64,000 nucleotides of DNA from Gnetum montanum (lineage: Eukaryota > Streptophyta > Gnetopsida > Gnetales > Gnetaceae): contig MNCI01003927.1 in the NCBI GenBank assembly GCA_015680685.1, positions 652,829 to 716,828 on the forward strand. The letters are read 5' to 3'. A model generated the notes under the pieces. It did not search any database, was not told the DNA's origin, and saw nothing but the letters and a program-made list of their open reading frames with translations. The position numbers and the translations under genes were made by a program. This document shows positions 22,320-33,900 of this stretch, piece by piece. How positions within the stretch are numbered: position 1 is the stretch's first letter; each line of letters opens with the position of its first letter.

Positions 22320-25105
22320 ATGGTCCCAAAACGTGGACAACAGGAAGGTCCTGCTCAAGGTGGGAACAAATGACCTAGGAGAGGCAAAGGATAAGTTATT
22401 GATGAACAACATGCAGAGTAAGAGGAATAATCATTTAGCATTCACCAAGAGGACCCTGCTACTCTACAATCAAGGCAAGTAGAAGGAGGAGCTGTAGCAG
22501 TGCCTGAACAGGGACAACATCTCACGTTGCCCCAGGATTGTGTTCAGGGTATCCATGAAAGGTCCACATTCACTATGGTAATTGTGGAATTAAATTTTGA
22601 ATCTTTTGTAGAGTTTTCTCCAGAGGCCATTAGAGACCATCTCAAAGGGTCCCCATTATGGCCTATCCTCTCTGAAAGTGGTGCCTGGTACTTAGGGTAA
22701 ACGTACCAATTTTGGCACAACAGAGAACAAGGCACCATGGTTAACATTTGTGGTGTGATAATCGATTTATCTATTTAGGCTATTTAAAAAGTATTAAATA
22801 TTTTGAAGAAAGGGCCAAAGGTTGCTCAGTTCTCCACCCGTTCAAACCCTGATGTGTGACGAGTTTGGTTAGAAAGGGCATATGATGAGAAAGATAAGAC
22901 ATTTGGAGAGTTGATGATGGAAGAGAGGATCTACTTCAAAATAGGAACTTATCACCTCTTCCCCATAAAGGGCTTAAAAATAATTTCAACATATGTGGCA
23001 AGAGGATGTGAAGTGTTGATTGGGAAGGTTAATGCTAACCTACCTCATCTATATTTTATAGAGATCCTGAGGTGGTTTGAAGAATGAAAGACAGGGAAGC
23101 TTGCATTGCCCTTCCCTTGTCTTATTAGGAAGTTGTGCAAACATGCTGGTATTAGAGGATACACCAATGATGTCCTCCAAAAAGCCCAAAATTCTTCATA
23201 TGTTGAATTGCTAAAGCCACTAGCTGCAAGGAAAATCACTGGTGAGACGCTGGAACCATAACAAGAAAAGGAACAAACGGCAGGGCCAATTGCAACTCAA
23301 CTTGTAGGGCCTAGCCAACTTCCAAGCATGAGACCTAGCCAACAACAAGAAGCAGGGCCTAGCACAGGCCAGTAGGATCAACCACCATCACCACTGCAAG
23401 ATTACAGACTGTCGATGAGCCATATCTGGGCCATCGTTGAGACAGTTAGTTGGGGAAGTTGTGTTGATGCAAATCTCTTCCACGTCATTGACGATGCCAT
23501 ACAACCCATGGTTTCTTTGGATCATGCAAAGGGAGAAGTGTCCATCCATACAGGAGGAGAGGAAAGCACTTGGTCATAACAAATCTCAGGGAATGCTGCA
23601 TCTTTTCAAGTGAAATTAGAAACTAGTGAAGGGGCCATAGTGGTGGTCATGCAGCACTAGGATGGAGTAAGAGTTGCAAAAGTGGTTGTGGATCACATTA
23701 AAGAATAATTCAATGTACCTGTTGTGCCACCGATAGACCTTATAGGAGCACGAGATGCTCAAACTCTAGCCGGACCTCAATGACTCTTGCGAAACATGAG
23801 GATGTACTTAATCAATTTTTACAAATAGGATAAGTAATGACATTCCTATTTGACATCCCTTAGGATGTTACAAAAATTCATTCAAACCTCATTTCCACCA
23901 AAGGAAAGCTGGTCTTGACAGAGATGAGGGCCGAGCATGCTAAAGCAGAGGTACAAAAATTGCAAGAAAGGCTCGTGGCCCTACAAGTAGCATAGCAGGA
24001 CCCTTTGCAATTGGTTCCCGTAGACCAGCTATACATTTTCAAAACTGAGAAACTGCCCAAACTACTAATGGAGAATAAGAAGGTGGCAAAGGAAAAAGAG
24101 AAGGTTGTTTGGGATGCCTTGGTAGCACAAGCGCAAACTTATGCCCATACCAAGGCACTCAAGGCCTTACAAGAGGAAAATAAGTAGCTTGTTGCTGACA
24201 ACCTTCGGTTGACCTCTATGGAAAAGCAAAAGAATGCTCTCAAAGAACATTTCCAGTAGTTGAGAGAACAATTCATCTAGTTCAACCAAGATGTGAACCA
24301 TTTAGCCATGGAAAATCAAACCCTCTCAATGGAGAAGGGATGTACCATCCACCAAAAGATGGCTATTGAAATAAGCGGGTAGAAAAATGAGGCTAAATGG
24401 CATGAAAAGATAAAGGAGAACTTCTGGGACTAGGTGGGGATGTATAAGTAGATCATTGAGAAGGAGATCCATATGGCCAAGGTCCACATCAATGCTATCA
24501 ATGCTCAACACACTGACTGGCGGGCCATATTGGACACATATGCATTTTCCCACCAGGAGGAAGTAAAGAATCATGACTTGTAGATCCAGGATCTTACAGA
24601 ATACATGGAGTTGGCAAACCTACGATATTGCAACCTTGCCATGTTAATAGTAGGGCATCCAAGAATACAGCTCGAGCAACAGGTAGCCACCACCTACATC
24701 AAATATGAAACAGAATTTGTTGAACGCAAGAAGATATTACAAAAACTGGAGATTGCAAATTTTGAACTTGAGGTGGTTCAAGAAAGCTACCAGGGATAAA
24801 AGGGTATTGCAATAGACTTGGCTCAATGGCTTGCATATTTTCAAGAACATAGAGACAAAGCTAGAGCCTATGAGGAGGAACGATGGTTATGTGTGGCTTG
24901 GTATGTGAAGGCAAATCAAATGTTTCAGCAACTACCCTACCCATGGGAGGTGTCAACTCCATCAAACATTGGAACATTAGCATGGACAGCGCAAGACCCC
25001 CGAACCGAAGAGGAGAAACTCCAGGCCATACTTCAACGCCATCAAGTCCCAAGACCTGGAGCACAAGACAAGGGAAATGCACCCATGGAGGAGGCACCAC
25101 CATAA
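22320..25105 (+). pseudogene. Late ORF of A (env-position, coiled-coil protein)
   Basis: From the ATG at 22320, which follows an acceptor-like ttgtgattgcag, one frame runs to about 23850 and, after a one-base shift, another to the TAA at 25105; about 930 codons in all. Internal stops mostly replace Gln, Arg or Trp. The N-terminal half has FVEFSPEAIRDHLKG and LALPFPCLIRKLCKHAGI, which from memory resembles the 'putative plant transposon protein' domain of plant retroelement ORFs. Then comes a Gln/Pro/Ser linker and a long coiled coil (about 23900-24800) with an acidic end. Its place between the pol site and the 3' LTR is where Athila elements carry their env-like ORF. No signal peptide or membrane segment is evident. 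Confidence 0.65.
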
Positions 25106-25290
25106 GGAACTACATGAGTTCCATCAATTTTGTAGCTATATGATTTTCTTTCACATTCTTTGTGTTGTGTCTCAATTTTGTTTTGATTCCACACTATGGC
25201 ATGAACCCATTCTCACCGGTTAATAATCCCATACCTATCCACTATGTAATTAATGGAGCTTGTTCTCACTGTAACTCGACGGCAAGTTTT

Positions 25291-25308
25291 CATTTAGTCG
25301 TGGGGGTA
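25291..25308 (+). other. Polypurine tract of A
   Basis: 'catttagtcgtgggggta' directly precedes the 3' LTR. The same motif precedes the 3' LTR of B on the minus strand (37788-37805). Confidence 0.8.
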
Positions 25309-26133
25309 TGATGAGTTATCATTTTTTTGGCCACGATATCATATACGTGATATAGCGTATGCAATATCGCCTATGAGATATCACAACCTATCTCCTCATC
25401 TATAAATAAGAGGTAGACAGTCCTGATAGTTAGTTCTGAGTTTTAGATTAACCTTTAAGTGTTTAGTTTTCAATAGTTCTTCTCTCAACCCTTCTCTCCC
25501 ATTGCATGCTCACAATGTGGTGATTGTAATTGTACAGCATCCTTATTCAAGTGTGATGTACTTGGACATGCACATGACCGACAATAAAGATCAAGATTAC
25601 TTCATCATTGTAGCATCCACTTAGCTTAATTATTTATTTAATTTTTATTTACTGCTTTCTTAGTTAACATCTTCTTACCCTAAACTCCTGTTAAATGTGG
25701 AATGAGTACGACTTGATCATGAGCATTTAAGTGTGACTACTTGGTAACCTAGTAGCGTACCTAGGATCTGTGCTTGGTAATCCTAGTGGTAGTCATGCAC
25801 GAGGTCCAAGATGTGTACAAATGATTGAGGAATGGATGCTCATCGCACATAGGCTAGCTTAGATTCTCTCTCACACACTCTCTCTTAGCTTAGTTAATAT
25901 TATTTTCCATTATCTCTAGGAGTAGTAGTAGTATAGGAACACATCATACACCTCACTCTAAACTATACCATACATGACAAAGTTAACACTAGTCCAAATG
26001 GGAAGATAGCGAACTATGACCTACGAGTAAGTGTCTAGATACGACAACTAGTTCATCTGCAGAGTTCGACCGAATCGTGTGTGAAATGCTCGTATTCGTA
26101 TGGTTGAGTGTAGGGGTACCTCGCCACTCATCA
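25309..26133 (+). repeat. 3' LTR of A
   Basis: Equal in length (825 bp) to the 5' LTR, with the palindrome array at 25334-25384, TATA at 25401-25408 and AATAAA near 25584. Ends CTCATCA and is followed by CTTGT (26134-26138). Confidence 0.93.
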
Positions 26134-26138
26134 CTTGT

Positions 26139-27110
26139 AAAATTAGTAATATGCATTCCATGTTTCTTATTTGTATTTTCAAAATGGTGTAAGATTACAT
26201 AGTCTCCCATTAAATATTGTAAGTGACAAGGATGTTAAATTTATAAGTCATTATTGGCAATCATTGTGGAAATTTTTGGGTACCAAATTTTCTTTTTCTA
26301 GTGCCTATTATTTACAAACTAATGGCCAAACTAAAGTTGTAAATAAATCATTGTTCAAAATTTTAACGTGTCTTTGTGAGAATCAACCTAATAAGCAGAA
26401 ATATCTTTTATCACATGTTGAGTTTAGTTACAATAATTATTGTCACTCTAGCATTCAGAAGAGTCCATTTGAGGTAAACTATGGCTATGCCCATAGAATG
26501 ACAGATGATTTGAATCAATCTAATGATTGTAACCATGTTATCTTTGATTTTGTAAAAAGCATGCAAGACTTACATAAGCAAGTGAAGACAAATTTTGAAG
26601 GGAAGGACAAAGAAGTTGCTACTACAAAGAACTTGAGATAAAGGAAGGTTATCTTTAGTGTTGGTGATTATGTGTGACTTCATTTGGGCAAGGAGAGGCT
26701 AAGGAATGTAAGCTTCCCCAAGCTTAAATCCAAGAAGATTGGTCCATTTCAAAGGGTCAAACTTAATGACAATGCTTATTAACTTGACTTTCCAAACTGT
26801 TTTCTATTTTCTTATGTATTCAATGTTTTAGATTTGAGCCATTACCATGGAAAGGTACTTACTTTGACTTGAAGAATAGTCTAGAGATCCTAAAAGATGT
26901 ACTTGATGATCCAAATCCATCTAAGTCATCAAGAAAACCTATTGTGTTGTAAGCATGGGAAGCTAGGAGCATAAGGAACTGAAAGATGCATAAATATCTA
27001 ATGCATTAGAATGATGAAGAACATAATGATGCAATTTAAGTTCATAGAAAGGATTTGGCTTTTTGGGGGCTTAATGCTATCCCAAGTGTACAGCCAACCT
27101 GAAACAAGTT
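26139..27110 (+). pseudogene. Integrase core, C-terminus and decayed chromodomain (element E)
   Basis: Continues the integrase cut at 5694. NIVSDKDVKFISHYWQSLWK holds the second catalytic Asp. The motif usually written 'GQTEVVN' reads NGQTKVVN, so the catalytic Glu is Lys. SVGDYV and IGPFQRVKLNDNAY follow, then FNVLDLSHYHG at about 26819-26851. At about 26970-27070 the frame RSIRN-KMHKYLMH-NDEEHNDAI-VHRKDLAF (stops at dashes) fits a chromodomain, which targets chromoviruses to modified histones. This assigns E to the chromoviruses. Confidence 0.8.
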
Positions 27111-27165
27111 TCAATTCTAAGGATGAAAAAGATGATGAGGACATTGCCTAGCACACGTAACATTN

Positions 27166-27253
27166 TTGTATTCGAAACAAAAAAAAAATCTTAGAAAAGA
27201 TGTCTTGGAGTTAGGAAAGACATATTAGAGGAGACATCTTGAGGGAGACATCT
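27166..27253 (+). repeat. 88-bp inverted copy, bounded by single Ns
   Basis: This segment is the exact reverse complement of 27405-27492 and lies between single Ns at 27165 and 27254. It is either a hairpin that stopped assembly or a small contig placed with the wrong orientation. Confidence 0.85.
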
Positions 27254-27404
27254 NTAGAAAGAGTTTTTAAATTTGATAATTATCTCTATCAAGATGTCTC
27301 TAGGTTAGCCAAGATGTCTCTAGACAAGTCAAGTTGTCTCATGCTAAAGGAAGATGTCTTCTAAGTTTCATGACAACTTGGGAAAGACATCTTGTGCTAA
27401 TCCA

Positions 27405-27492
27405 AGATGTCTCCCTCAAGATGTCTCCTCTAATATGTCTTTCCTAACTCCAAGACATCTTTTCTAAGATTTTTTTTTTGTTTCGAATACAA
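27405..27492 (-). repeat. Inverted partner of 27166-27253
   Basis: Perfect reverse complement of the left segment, including a run of ten T against ten A. Confidence 0.9.
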
Positions 27493-27955
27493 GACATCTT
27501 GTCTAAGATTTTTTTTTAATTTTGAGAAAGATGTCTCTTGCTTCTTCATGACCTCTTGTACGAATTCCAATGGACCTCAATTTAAATTCTAAATGGGAGG
27601 AAAGATGAAGGGACACTTGGAAGAGGCTATAAAAAGAATTCAACCTTTCATTTGGAGGAGGGAGAGAAAAGATAATTATATGAAAGTTTGGGAGAGATTT
27701 GAGAAGAGAGTGTGGAGCTCTAAATTAGCTTTCATTGAGTCTCCATGTTGTAAGAATTTTAATCATTGTGAGTTGTAAGTTTTTTGAAGAGTTGTGAGAG
27801 TGATTCTCTTGAGCCTTTATATATTCTTGGAGAAGTTGCTTTTAGCTTTGCAATTCTATCATAATTTTAACAAGAAATAAGAACTATCTTCCTTTCCTAT
27901 TTCAATTCATCTTGTAGGTTTGAAGATTGGGATTTTTTATTTTAGGGTTGGAGCA

Positions 27956-29400
27956 TTAGGATCCTCACCACTATCCAAAGTGTTATATTTGTATTTATCT
28001 ACTACTATAGCCACCTCCTTTTTTACCCTTTTATATGTTAGCCTATTTTCTTAGCTATTATTTTGTTATCATTTCTTAAAGTACTTTTTCTTGTTTTGGA
28101 TAGTATGTTGCACTTCATCACTCCACTACCATGTGTCCTTTGGGATGCATTTTTCCTTTTATTTCACCCAAAATATTCTTTCTAATTTTATGAATGAAAA
28201 TTTCCATGTAGCTCCAAATTAAATTTGCAAAGTAATCCCAATTCTAGATGTCTTCGTGAAGCAATTATTCTCCAAATAAGATAATTTTATCTTCTTTTAA
28301 ATTCCATAATTTTATGCATGTAGTCTCTTTTCTTACGCTACTTTTAAGGCTTTGTAAAGCTAAATCCATGACCATTAGTTGATGTTGAGTTACAAGACAC
28401 TCTCTAGGTATGACATTGCAGTCTTTGCACATAGCCCAATCTCTTTTGCATAGCAAGAAATAATTAATTTTTATTTTATTCATACCACTTTTTTATGTAA
28501 TTAAATGCTTTGTCCTCTTTTTGAGATAATTATTTGCAATTACAAGATCCTAGACACTCAAAAATTACACTAGTGAATCTTCCATATCATTGTACACTTC
28601 AAATATTTGTCTTCTATGAACCCTATCATATACCATTTTTATAGATCAAACATGATCATTAAAATCCCCTCTAATGAATGTGTTTTCTTGTTAGACAATT
28701 TATTAAAGCACCTAATTTATGGAATACCAAAAATCCTACTTGACCAAAATTTTTAGGCTAATTTGGAGAGCATAGACATTGATGACATTGATGATCTCAT
28801 TTCCAAGAACAAGTTTGATGTCCATAATTTAATCACCATGGTGATATACTTTTACTACTTTATCTTTGACAGATTAATCAATAATGATTCCTAATTCATT
28901 TTTGTGATTTTATTTTTTAAGAAAAAGAGATTATAATCTTGACCTAAATCTTTAGGTTTCTCTCCTTTATATCTTGTTTCTCAGAGATAGGTAATGTAGA
29001 TTCTTTATCTTTTCATGGCATTGGTAATTTCAGAGGTATTTTTATTAAGAGTGCCAATGTTCTAGGGTACTAACCAAAATTTCTATCACTAGACTTGCTT
29101 CTTTATCCACATCCATCCTTGATGTGGAAACTTTTATATACTTTTTACAGGATATGGGTGATGATGTTATGTGTCATTTTTGATAAATGTTCCATCAAGC
29201 CCTTGTTCATTTTTCATAGCAACCAAGCCTTGTGATTTCTATGCATTACTTCTAGGGAATTCCCTAGTATCTACAAACTCTGAAAAGAATTCATCTAGAA
29301 GATTTGACATGGATTTACTGGGCTACTAGCTTGACTCTAATCCTCATCCTTTTGTATTTGTGCTTGGGACTAGCAATGGTAGAGTTAAAGAGGAATATAA
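27956..29400 (-). pseudogene. LINE fragment: endonuclease and start of RT
   Basis: The minus strand from about 29090 reads LGTWNIGTLNKNTSEITNAM, further on RGDFNDHV (plus coordinates 28650-28671), then DRVH and, at 28265-28483, CKDCNVIPRECLVTQHQLMV, the end of an AP-type endonuclease of plant LINEs. Downstream a 'WNLKEDK' stretch and a decayed linker continue to about 27960 but the RT core is absent. The domain nicks target DNA to prime reverse transcription. Old copy with many stops; ends are approximate. Confidence 0.8.
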
Positions 29401-30011
29401 TAATATCTTAAAAGCCTACTCAATTGAGTGAATTTGTAGATGTTTAATCATGGAAGATGTTGCATTAAAAGATTTATGAACCATAGGATATTACATCTTG
29501 GAAGTAAAATCTAGAAATAATCCAAAAATTAATAGAAATTGATTTATTTGGTGGATCTAGCTAGAATATCATGATTCATCTTACAAAATCTAACCAAACC
29601 AAATAATTTTTTTATTTCAAGAATTAGAATCTATAGATTGAACATTTGAAAACTCACACAACCAAACATATTCTATGTGTTTGAGAGAGAAGGATCTTAG
29701 AATTTGAAAAATTGACTATAAGTACTCTCTAAGACATATAGCCAACATGACATTTAGAAGAAATAAAGTAAATATCATGATTTCATAAGTGTGACTTAAA
29801 CTAAACCTCTTGCTTAACAAGATAATAAAATAATGACTTATGTGACCTATCACTAATAGCCCTATATATATTACAAAGGCAATCTTGAGTACATTTAGTT
29901 CAAATAGTAATTCAACTAGGTTTAAAAACTTAGACCAAAATTCTAACCACGCTAGCTTAGAGTTGTTATTCCAAGCATCTTAAATCACCTTACCTTTTAA
30001 AGAAATTAGTA
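29401..30011. other. AT-rich DNA without recognised features
   Basis: No ORF, terminal repeat or RNA gene is supported. Confidence 0.6.
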
Positions 30012-30795
30012 TTGAATAAAGTATCATATTGTATTGGCTATGCTTCACAAGTACATATAACCACATAATTTTAGGTTCTTATAATGAGATGTTGACCTAG
30101 TGGTAAGGATCTCACCTTACTAGCCCTAGGTCAGAGGTTTAATTGTACTAGGTAACACTAAGTTATAAAAGAAATAAAGTTCCCTAAAAGAAATTCTAAA
30201 ATTGGTCCAATAGAACTTAGTGGAGATAAGTAAAATTTTCAATTTTATTAAATACATTAATAAATGCATAATGTGACCAAAGTTCAAAAAAAGATTAAAT
30301 CATGAGCTTATAAAAAAAAGGTTGCTACATTATGAGAAAGCCATGCATAAGATATTTTTAATTATCATTATCTAGGTGGAATTCTCAATTATTTTTAGTT
30401 TCTATCAATGTGCAGAGGATATTTTCAATTATCTGATAATTGAAAATCTTCCACACATGGCTTTCTTATGATGTAGTAGCCTTGTTTTTTATAGCCTCAT
30501 GATTTAATCTTTTTTGAACTTTCATGAAATTATGAATTTATTAATGTATTTACTAAAACTGAAATTTTTAGTTACATCCATTGAGATCTCTTGGATCTAT
30601 CAAACTTGTTTTAGAATTCTTTTTAGAGAATTTTTTTCTTTGATAAGTCAGTGTTACCCAGTATGATTGAATGTGTGGCCTGAGGTTACTAGACTAAGAT
30701 CTTTATCACTAGGTTAATGCCTCATTATTAAAACCTAAAATTATGTAACTACATGTACTTGTGAAGCATAGCCAACACAATACAATACTTTATTT
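30012..30795. repeat. Long inverted repeat of SINE-like units
   Basis: Two arms of about 380 bp (about 30012-30390 and 30425-30795) are imperfect reverse complements around a short AT-rich loop. Each arm holds a tRNA-like pol III promoter: box A-like TGACCTAGTGG at 30093-30103 and box B-like GGTTTAATTGT at 30136-30146 on the plus strand, with counterparts on the minus strand of the right arm. It may be two SINEs in opposite orientation or one fold-back element. Confidence 0.7.
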
Positions 30796-31409
30796 AATAC
30801 TTTTGTTCTTCATTGTGATGAAGTTCTAAAAGTTAAGATGCAAATCTTGATTTGCGATGAAAACTATTAGAATTGATATCAATAATGATAATTAATGATG
30901 TAAATGTTGACTTAAATAAATGAACTGATATTGGAAACTAATTTGGTAATAATAGAGATTGTTGAAGAGAAAGAAAAGCTATATGGAATTTGAAAAACTA
31001 TAAAAATAAAATAATTTTTGAAAAAAATTTGTAACTAATTCTCTATTGTCAAAAAATAGATAAGTACATCCATGTATGACCTTACAATTTATAGTAAATA
31101 AGAAATTAAAAAAATAATAGTGATTTGGCGTAAAATTAAGTTACATATACCTATCAACTTAAGGAAATAAAAAATATTTAACTTTTAGACTTTTAACTGC
31201 ATGCATATAATGGCATTGTGCACTAGTGTTAATGGTCTTTTAATTACACCTTCTGAAAGAACAAAAAGTTCCTCCTATATGGGATAAATATAGGGCCCAA
31301 TAATTTCTTCACCAATTTAAGCACTTTATGGAGATAGAGTGAAAGATCTATAAAATTTGTGCAGATGACCTAGCTTTCTAGTGTATTTTAGAGAAGAATT
31401 AATTGATAT
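30796..31409. other. AT-rich DNA without recognised features
   Basis: No coding or structural signal is supported; the right end may be decayed pol of H. Confidence 0.5.
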
Positions 31410-32480
31410 AATTCAAGATACAATAAAGGGCTATGTGATGGACACTATGCAGAAAGGATAATGATCATTAAGATTTGCATGGTTGGATATTTTTTACCAA
31501 TGTTCTTCAAGGACATGCATTAGTTTGTAATATCGTATGAGTGTTATCAAAGAGTTGATGGAGTTACACCTTGTTTCAAGGGACTATAGTAATGAATTTG
31601 ACCATTGGAGCCTTTCAACCTTTTGGAAATTAATTTCATAGGTTTCTAACTCCATCAAATGAAAAATCATATATAATTGTTTTTATAGATTATTGCACAA
31701 AAAGGGTTAAAGCAAGTATAGTTACTAATTGTAGTGCAACAAGTATTGCTAAATTCTTTAAGTAGTAAGAGATAAATAGTTTGAGATGTCACACACACGT
31801 ATGTATGAAAATAACAAATCATTGAGGTAACATGCAAAAGGATAATGTAATACCAAGGGGTAGATCTTAAATTAATTAAACCTTACTATCCTCAGGATAA
31901 TGGCTAGGTTGAAGTCACAGATAGGGTAATAACCCAAATACTGACACATACAGTTAGTAAATATAGGAAGGATTAGAGTACCAAGGTTAATGATGCTTTA
32001 TGGGTATATAGGTTTACTTCATAACTTTCTATTAGGTACTCTTTCTATAAGTTAGTATAGGGAAAATTTCCAAGACTATCATCCCAAATCAAACTCCATA
32101 CACTAACCACTACTTATGACTTTGATTTAACCTAACTTTAGCATAATAGGAATATTTGATGAATTTTAACATGGTATATGAAAATAGGATGACTACCCTG
32201 ATGCATACTGAGATATATAAAGTCTATAATAAACAAATGCAGGACCTCAAGATTAGACACCTAAACGTTCAACTAAGTGATATGATTCTCTAATATAATC
32301 CAAGTCATGTACCTCAATGTATAAAATTTTAAAATACTTTAAGAGAGGCCTTACATTATTCATGCTATCTATAGGTTGGGTGCTTTACAAATGTATCGCC
32401 CATTGAACCTACAAAAGTTTATATTGATCAATATACAATAGATCAATCCATTGAAAAAACATAAAGAAGACACCACTTCA
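31410..32480 (+). pseudogene. Athila-like integrase fragment (H)
   Basis: DGHYAERI and ICMVGYFLPMFFKDMH at about 31436-31530 are the zinc-binding region, EKSYIIVFIDYCTKRVKA at about 31660-31715 the first catalytic strand, and a decayed 'YYPQDNG-VEVTDRVI' follows. A C-terminal stretch reads ENRMTTLMHTEIYKVYNKQM. The same zinc region occurs in B at 40803-41000 on the minus strand. Multiple stops and frame changes; very AT-rich. Confidence 0.75.
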
Positions 32481-33900
32481 ACACCTACTACCACTTCTAT
32501 TGCCTAGTTCATATTTCGTATCTCGGAGATAATTTTATTTAATTTAATAAATAAGTAAAATTTTAAACCTTTTTGTTTTACAATTTCTTTATATTTTGTA
32601 ATTATTTTCCAGTTTCTATTTCTTAGTATGCTTTTTATTTCTTAATATTTGTTACTTTTAAATATAATTTTATATTTTTTAGATCATATTCTTCATGAAT
32701 CTTGTAGCTATTTCCTATATTTTGCTAATAAATTTCCAATTACATATAGAAAGTAACTTTTTTGTGTTGGAATTGTATTATATGTTATTAGATTATTAAA
32801 GGAATGATTGTTCATGAAAATAGGATCATAACATTCACTCCTCAATTTTCATTAATAAGAGGTCATTTTCATGTGAATAATGTTATTCTTATTATACTAA
32901 AAGGGCTATTGGAAATAGGCATGACATCAAGAGGATTTGAAAATAATTATTCTCTTGCTATGTTGCCAGGAAGGCATGTAACTTATGTTTAAATTAAATT
33001 CTATGGTAGAAGAAATAAAATAATAATTTATTTATTTATTTATAAATAAATCATTATTAGAGTACCACTAGAAAGACATGTGACCCATACCTTAAGGTAA
33101 GCTATCTCCAAGAATTTCATGGTCCCTTGAACTAGATTCACTATGTGACTATAAAGACATATGATCCATGCTTGAAGATGCACCCCTAATGAAATTAGCA
33201 TTTATTATGAGACTAGAAAGAGATGTGATTCATGCCTAAAGATGCATCTCTAACTAATGAGTAAGATCTACAACAAGCACACACCACTAATTAATTAATT
33301 AATTTTAATAATTCTAATGTTCTGATTTCAATTTTTCTTATTAAGTGAGGATGTTTGCATGTGATGGCTAGTTGATTTCATGGTGGTGGACCTAGGTTGA
33401 TACAATGCAATGTCATTCATAAGTGGTTAGGCTTCCTTTAAAATCTTTACAAATAAGTATTGGTTATCATAATCATGTTCTACACATGGAACCTGATATG
33501 ACCATGATAACGTATCACTTCCTTGATCTTTTCTAACTCTATTCCACCTCATTGTTATTCTATAAGTATAAATTTGATGATCTTGTTTAGCATAGTATAA
33601 GATTCCAACCATAGTAGTTGCATGTATGTTGGGATAAGTATGTGATCCATATTTAATTTCTAAGATGTTAGTGGATACCTATAGAAGTATTTATACAAGG
33701 GCATTAATGGCAAGAGCTTACTTTGGAGAGGATCCACATATATAACTATTTGGAATTGTGCTCAAGGACTAATTTCACACTCTCTAGAGCATCATGGGTA
33801 GCTTATCTAATTCATGCATCATTATGAGAACCATTAGTCATCATATTTTCATTGAATTTTAATAGACTATTTATGATTTCTAGTAATTTTTCCAATATTT
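32481..33900 (+). other. Post-pol DNA of Athila-like fragment H
   Basis: T-rich DNA after integrase followed by segments that match A near 8660-9030 and 21340-21425, in the same order. No gene is supported. Confidence 0.55.
33060..33265 (+). repeat. Diverged short tandem repeats in H
   Basis: Three units share an 'agaaagacatgtgacccat' type start followed by 'aagatgcacctcta' type DNA, spaced about 75-90 bp. The copies are imperfect. Confidence 0.5.

Larger units (their letters stand above)
5695..26133 (+). mobile_element. Athila-like element A, pol-less, host of T1
   Basis: Two 825-bp LTRs in direct orientation, a matching 5-bp duplication, a tRNA-Asp-like primer site and a polypurine tract define the ends. 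Inside are gag, a non-coding stretch, the nested element T1, more non-coding DNA, an internal promoter-like palindrome array and a large late ORF. No protease, RT or integrase is found. The bases after gag resemble the post-pol region of fragment H and the end of pol in B, so pol was lost. Without T1 the element is about 8.7 kb. Confidence 0.9.
27130..27955 (+). repeat. Probable 3' LTR / 3' region of E
   Basis: Follows the end of pol. It carries many aagatgtctc/gagacatctt short inverted repeats, a TATA-like ctataaaaag at about 27626-27635 and purine-rich DNA after it. The exact ends cannot be set because the 5' LTR is outside the window. Confidence 0.45.
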
